DNA of 9,149 nt from contig JALOAB010000077.1 of the NCBI GenBank assembly GCA_023229045.1, positions 1 through 9,149 of the forward strand, written 5' to 3'. Origin of the DNA: Fidelibacterota bacterium (GTDB taxonomy: Bacteria; Fidelibacterota; UBA2242). Below the pieces are notes generated by a model. The model saw only the letters and a list, made by a program, of their open reading frames with translations, ran no database searches and was not told the origin of the DNA. The translations under genes were made by a program, and so were the position numbers. Below are positions 6,370 through 9,149 of this stretch, piece by piece. The first letter of the stretch is position 1; every line of letters begins with the position of its first letter.

Positions 6370-7014
6370 ATGACCGAAAAGAAACTCGTACTTGATTTAA
6401 CTCATCGACTGGAAACCGGTATGCCGACTTATCCGGGCGATCAGCCACAGCCGCAGATAATCACTCGTAAAGAATCGCAGTATACGATTTCGGCTCTGCA
6501 TTTGGGTTCGCATTATGGCACGCATATTGACGCCCCGCGCCACTTTTTACCCAATGGAAAGACTATCGATGATTTCGCAATCAGTCTTTTCAGCGGTTCG
6601 GCTCTGTGCATCTCGCGTGAATCGGAGTGCGCTTCAGCGCTCGATTTGACCAATGCCGAATTATTGCGCATTAAAGACCTGCATCCAAAATTTCTGATTA
6701 TCCGTACCGGATTCGACCGTTACTGGGGCGATCCGAAATATTTTCAGGAGCATCCGTACTTATCGCCTGAATTTGCCCGCCGGATAATTGATTTGCGGAT
6801 TGAGGGTATTGGCGGCGATTTTCCCAGTATGGACGCCGCCGACGCAGACGCGCAAAATTACCCGGTTCATAACCTTTTAATGGAACGCGAGATCCTGATT
6901 ATCGAAAATCTGACCAATTTAGCCGGTTTGCCGGACGAGCCGTTTACACTTTTCGCGCTACCCATGAAAATTGCGACTGATGGCGCCCCGGCGCGGGTCG
7001 TGGCTTATCTTTAG
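6370..7014 (+). CDS. Cyclase-family metal-dependent hydrolase (kynurenine-formamidase-like)
   Basis: The 214-residue protein has the cyclase-family signature HxGTHxDxPxH: H48-Y-G-T-H52-I-D54-A-P-R-H58-F. In this family these residues bind zinc or manganese and activate water. Other conserved parts are DLTHRLETGMPTYPGD (9-24), IRTGFDRYW (111-119), GGDFPSMDA (148-156), VHNLL (166-170) and IIENLTNLAGLP (177-188); the latter two carry the later His and Glu ligands. Relatives include kynurenine formamidase, isatin hydrolase and polyketide cyclases. No tryptophan-degradation gene is nearby, so the substrate is open. The open frame reaches back to a TTG at 6331, inside the exporter gene. I chose the ATG at 6370 because the conserved fold begins immediately after it. 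It has only a weak ribosome-binding site (CGGAA). It follows the exporter by 28 nt and is probably co-transcribed. Confidence 0.88.
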   Translation: MTEKKLVLDLTHRLETGMPTYPGDQPQPQIITRKESQYTISALHLGSHYGTHIDAPRHFLPNGKTIDDFAISLFSGSALCISRESECASALDLTNAELLRIKDLHPKFLIIRTGFDRYWGDPKYFQEHPYLSPEFARRIIDLRIEGIGGDFPSMDAADADAQNYPVHNLLMEREILIIENLTNLAGLPDEPFTLFALPMKIATDGAPARVVAYL

Positions 7015-7179
7015 ACAGGATTAACAGGATCACAACAGGATATTATTAAGAAATTTTATCACAGATTTATTTCTTTATTGATTAATTTCCCTGACGCAAG
7101 CATCGAGTAGAACCTCAATTATAAATTAATCATGTAAATCCTGTCTCTCCGGAGACTCCTGCGGAGTTAATCTTGTCTA
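7012..7179. repeat. Imperfect inverted-repeat element between convergent genes
   Basis: The left end TAGACAGGATTAACAGGAT (7012-7030) matches the reverse complement of the right end at 18 of 19 positions, once a 23-nt stretch (7145-7167) is removed from the right arm. Without that correction the terminal 14 bases (7012-7025 and 7166-7179) match at 13. The left arm holds three ACAGGAT units (7015, 7024, 7035). The right arm mirrors them, with variants ATCATGT (7129-7135), ATCCTGT (7138-7144) and ATCTTGT (7170-7176). The interior is AT-rich and has no ORF. The 'acaggattaacaggat' type of motif recurs in intergenic repeats of various environmental bacteria, as far as I recall. No target-site duplication is visible. 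Confidence 0.65.
7143..7168. other. Small GC-rich hairpin insertion within the right repeat arm
   Basis: GTCTC (7143-7147) pairs with GAGAC (7152-7156) around TCCG. Overlapping it, ACTCC (7155-7159) pairs with GGAGT (7163-7167) around TGC. This short GC-rich block interrupts an otherwise continuous repeat arm. It may work as a bidirectional termination signal for the convergent operons, though no strong T tract follows on either strand. Confidence 0.4.
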
Positions 7180-7722
7180 TTCCCTCTTCCGGCTGAGGCG
7201 CACGATTTCATTACGCATCTGCAACAAAAATTCCAGGTTTTGCTCCCAAAAGTAATCAGGATAAGTCCAGGGTAATACTTTGAATTTGCCGCGTTCATAG
7301 ATGAGAGTCACCTCGCCGAAAATACCGTCGCCGCAATATACGCGATGCGAGAAATTCTTGGTGGAAAACAGAACCAGTTTGGATGGCTCAAGGTAACCGG
7401 GATCGAGGTTAATTTGCCGACGGGATTGATGGTGGATATCTTCGAGACTTTCGGCTTCGATCGCATTCGTCCAAACTTTGATATGATGAGCTTTTTCGAG
7501 ATCGATCGGTTGTTTGAAAATGAAGAACTGTTTCTTCAAATCTGACCCGAATTCCGGGTTGTAGTAATCTGTGAAGTCGCTGACGGCGAAAAGCGGCCCG
7601 GCGCCCATTATTTCGCCGAAACGCGTTATGAATTTCTCCAGTGTAGCAGAGTGCAGAGCTTCGTCTTTTGACATTATGGCTAAAAATAAATGACCTTGCG
7701 GCGCAGGTTTAATCTGTCCCAT
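7177..7722 (-). CDS. DUF4416 family protein
   Basis: With the preferred start the protein has 181 residues. It has the pattern of the DUF4416 family: HLFLAIMSKDEAL near the N-terminus, a FGEIMGAGPLFAVSDFTDYYNPEFG block, INLDPGYLEPSKLVLFSTKNFSHRVY in the middle, and GIFGEVTLIYERGKF followed by LPWTYPDYF near the end. The family has no experimentally assigned function that I know of. Its conserved acidic, histidine and aromatic residues suggest an enzyme or ligand-binding protein. The frame opens at ATG 7734, but GAGGA (7728-7732) lies 5 nt before the ATG at 7722, so I place the start there. It overlaps the end of the upstream radical SAM gene by 14 nt, which indicates coupled translation. Its TAG stop belongs to the inverted repeat. 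Confidence 0.85.
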   Translation of the reverse strand: MGQIKPAPQGHLFLAIMSKDEALHSATLEKFITRFGEIMGAGPLFAVSDFTDYYNPEFGSDLKKQFFIFKQPIDLEKAHHIKVWTNAIEAESLEDIHHQSRRQINLDPGYLEPSKLVLFSTKNFSHRVYCGDGIFGEVTLIYERGKFKVLPWTYPDYFWEQNLEFLLQMRNEIVRLSRKRE

Positions 7723-9097
7723 TGATTTCCTCATGGATAATTTGTTGGTCTTTACGATTGGCGGCGTTGCGTGAGTTGGCGATCCGGCGCAGATCGAGAT
7801 AATCGTTATAATCCAGGTTTTGGGTGCGGAAAGGGAAAATGGTGGCGTTGGTCATCAGCGGATCGGTATCGCCGCGCACGTAACCCAGAGCGCGGGCGCG
7901 ATCCCATTCGACCGTACCAGGAATCGGCGAAAAAGAAGCCAGCCGCACGATGACGCCCTGATCGGCCACGAAATCGATACTGTCGGCGATCTGCAGACGG
8001 GTTTGACCGGGCAAGCCCATGATCAAATAGGTTTCGATTGAATTTCGCGCGAATCCGGCGCGTTCGAGGTTTGCGATTGCTTCAATATAAGTGGCATTAT
8101 TGATCTTGTTGCTGGAAGATTTTTGAATTTCAGGGGCGGTCGATTCCAGACTCAGGCGCACGGTTTTGAAACCGGATGCGAACATTAATTCGGCGAGTTC
8201 GGAGTTGATCGCCCGGGCGAAAAGCCCGTTCGGCGAATGCAGATTTATTTTTATGCCGGAGTCGATAATCCCGTTCAGTATCGGAACTATATGGCGATCG
8301 CGATTGGCGAACAGAGCATCGTCGTAAAAAGCGAAATGCCGGACATCGAACTGACGATAAACGGAAGTGATTTCATTTATGACGTCTTCCGGCAGGCGCT
8401 GGATAAATTTTTTATTGAGCAAATAGGTGGCGCAGTAAGTACAGCGGTTCGGACAACCGCGCGACGTCTGAATGGCGACCGATTTCAGATGCGGATACAA
8501 ATGCCAGGGCAGAGCGCCTTCGTCGCTGAAATCCGGCACTATCGCATAATCCCGGTTTATTCCGAAAAGTTCATCAAGCAGTTGCATAACTTTTTTCTCG
8601 CCGTAGCCGGTGATCAGGAAATCGGGCGCCATTGTATTTCTGGCATGTTCGGGATACAGGCTGGCGTAGATACCGCCCAAAATCAGGGGCGTTTTGGGAA
8701 AAGACTTACGCAAAATCCGGATAGTCTCCATCACGCCCGGATACCAATAAGCAATCAGGGAAGTAACCAGGATGGCGTCCGGCGGCTGTACATTAGCGAG
8801 CGCGGCTATGAATTGTTCCCGGCTGGCGCCGTAGAGACCATAGCGCCGCGGAAACTGCGCCAGCGCTGGCGGTTTGGGAATGACGGTTTTGCGATATTTG
8901 CCGCGCCCGTCCTTGAACCGATCGTTGCTGGTGTCCTGCCAGCGCAAGCGGTCCATCAGGTCGAGCAGTTCGATTTTGTATCCGTAATTCTGCAGGAATT
9001 TGGCGATATAAAGCAAGCCCAACGGCTTCGACCACAGATCAAAAGCCGTAAAATCGGCGATCCAGGGATTGATGAGCAGTAATTTTCTTTGATGCAC
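7709..9097 (-). CDS. Radical SAM protein with N-terminal B12-binding-like domain
   Basis: The 462-residue protein has a Rossmann-type N-terminal domain (about 1-175). It contains LLLINPWIADFTAFDLW (6-22), KPLGLLYIAKFLQNYGY (24-40), ILGGIYASLYPEHA (139-152) and LITGYGEK (161-168), typical of the B12-binding domain that precedes many radical SAM domains. The cobalamin lower-ligand motif DxHxxG is absent, so cobalamin binding is doubtful. The radical SAM domain follows, with the iron-sulfur cluster motif C215-PNR-C219-TY-C222, the strand FAFYDDALF (255-263), LHSPNGLFARAI (286-297) and YLIMGLPGQT (357-366). Radical SAM enzymes split S-adenosylmethionine to generate a radical; the substrate here is unknown. 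Initiation is at GTG 9097, the only start before an in-frame TAG at 9107-9109. There is no Shine-Dalgarno sequence, and the predicted leader is about 13 nt. Confidence 0.9.
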   Translation of the reverse strand: MHQRKLLLINPWIADFTAFDLWSKPLGLLYIAKFLQNYGYKIELLDLMDRLRWQDTSNDRFKDGRGKYRKTVIPKPPALAQFPRRYGLYGASREQFIAALANVQPPDAILVTSLIAYWYPGVMETIRILRKSFPKTPLILGGIYASLYPEHARNTMAPDFLITGYGEKKVMQLLDELFGINRDYAIVPDFSDEGALPWHLYPHLKSVAIQTSRGCPNRCTYCATYLLNKKFIQRLPEDVINEITSVYRQFDVRHFAFYDDALFANRDRHIVPILNGIIDSGIKINLHSPNGLFARAINSELAELMFASGFKTVRLSLESTAPEIQKSSSNKINNATYIEAIANLERAGFARNSIETYLIMGLPGQTRLQIADSIDFVADQGVIVRLASFSPIPGTVEWDRARALGYVRGDTDPLMTNATIFPFRTQNLDYNDYLDLRRIANSRNAANRKDQQIIHEEINGTD

Positions 9098-9116
9098 AAA
9101 TGAAATCTATCAAGAA

Positions 9117-9146
9117 ATTCTACTGAAAACCAGAATATGTTGTCAA
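9117..9146 (-). promoter_or_regulatory. Sigma-70-type promoter of the radical SAM-DUF4416 operon
   Basis: On the minus strand, a perfect TTGACA (9141-9146) and TAGAAT (9117-9122) are separated by 18 bases. Transcription would start near 9110-9111, about 13 nt before the GTG start at 9097. This leaves a short leader without a ribosome-binding site. Confidence 0.65.
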
Positions 9147-9149
9147 AAA

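Noticed and set aside
7012..7041. Three ACAGGAT units read as a CRISPR array or tandem repeat
   Set aside because: The units are only 7 nt with 2- and 4-nt gaps, far too short for CRISPR repeats and spacers. They are better explained as part of the inverted-repeat arm.
7012..7179. Interpretation of the inverted repeat as a complete MITE with target-site duplication
   Set aside because: The flanks (ATCTT to the left, TTCCC to the right) show no convincing duplication, so transposition is not demonstrated.
7345..7545. 66-codon plus-strand open frame inside the DUF4416 region
   Set aside because: It is antisense to a conserved family protein, with no ribosome-binding site or recognisable sequence.
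8237..9082. Long 281-codon open frame on the plus strand
   Set aside because: It lies wholly opposite the radical SAM gene, which has clear conserved motifs. Its translation has no recognisable domain pattern or ribosome-binding site, so it is an antisense shadow.

Overview
The window comes from a Gram-negative-type bacterial chromosome of moderate GC content. It carries a phasin/UbiB pair, an exported nitroreductase, and a membrane-anchored penicillin-acylase-like protein. No rRNA or tRNA gene is visible. The gene mix (short phasin, UbiB, DUF4416, radical SAM with a B12-binding-like domain, ArsP_2-type exporter) would fit a deltaproteobacterial or FCB-group / candidate-phylum lineage. The sequence alone does not settle the taxon. 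There is no IS element, integrase, CRISPR array or phage gene, so this reads as core-like chromosome.

Layout from left to right. (1) Bases 2-91 hold the last 29 codons of an unidentified + strand gene. (2) Bases 107-310 hold a compact transcription unit with no ORF: a good sigma-70-type promoter, a strongly structured RNA with a possible H-type pseudoknot, and a Rho-independent terminator. (3) Bases 345-2993, minus strand, are a tight three-gene operon: short phasin-like coiled-coil protein, UbiB/AarF-family atypical kinase with two C-terminal membrane helices, and a nitroreductase-family flavoprotein with a signal peptide. (4) Bases 2994-3099 are a divergent promoter region with a perfect 12-bp palindrome. 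(5) Bases 3100-7014, plus strand, are a probable operon: penicillin-acylase-family protein whose catalytic residues appear to be lost, ArsP_2-type ten-helix metal/arsenic exporter, and a metal-dependent cyclase/kynurenine-formamidase-like hydrolase. (6) Bases 7012-7179 are an imperfect inverted-repeat element whose two ends supply the TAG stop codons of the two convergent genes. (7) Bases 7177-9097, minus strand, are a radical SAM protein with an N-terminal B12-binding-like domain, overlapping a downstream DUF4416 gene and driven by a TTGACA/TAGAAT promoter at the right edge.

How the genes may work together. The minus operon suggests a membrane and quinone- or lipid-related function (UbiB family) tied to a small amphipathic helper protein and an extracytoplasmic redox flavoprotein. 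In the plus operon, translation of the exporter is coupled to that of the acylase-like protein. This hints that the pseudo-acylase acts as an envelope partner rather than an amidase, but that is inference. The radical SAM/DUF4416 pair is translationally coupled and its substrate is unknown.

The points most worth following up are the unassigned structured RNA, the pseudoenzyme acylase paired with an exporter, the inverted-repeat element with a 23-nt hairpin insertion, and the radical SAM/DUF4416 pair.
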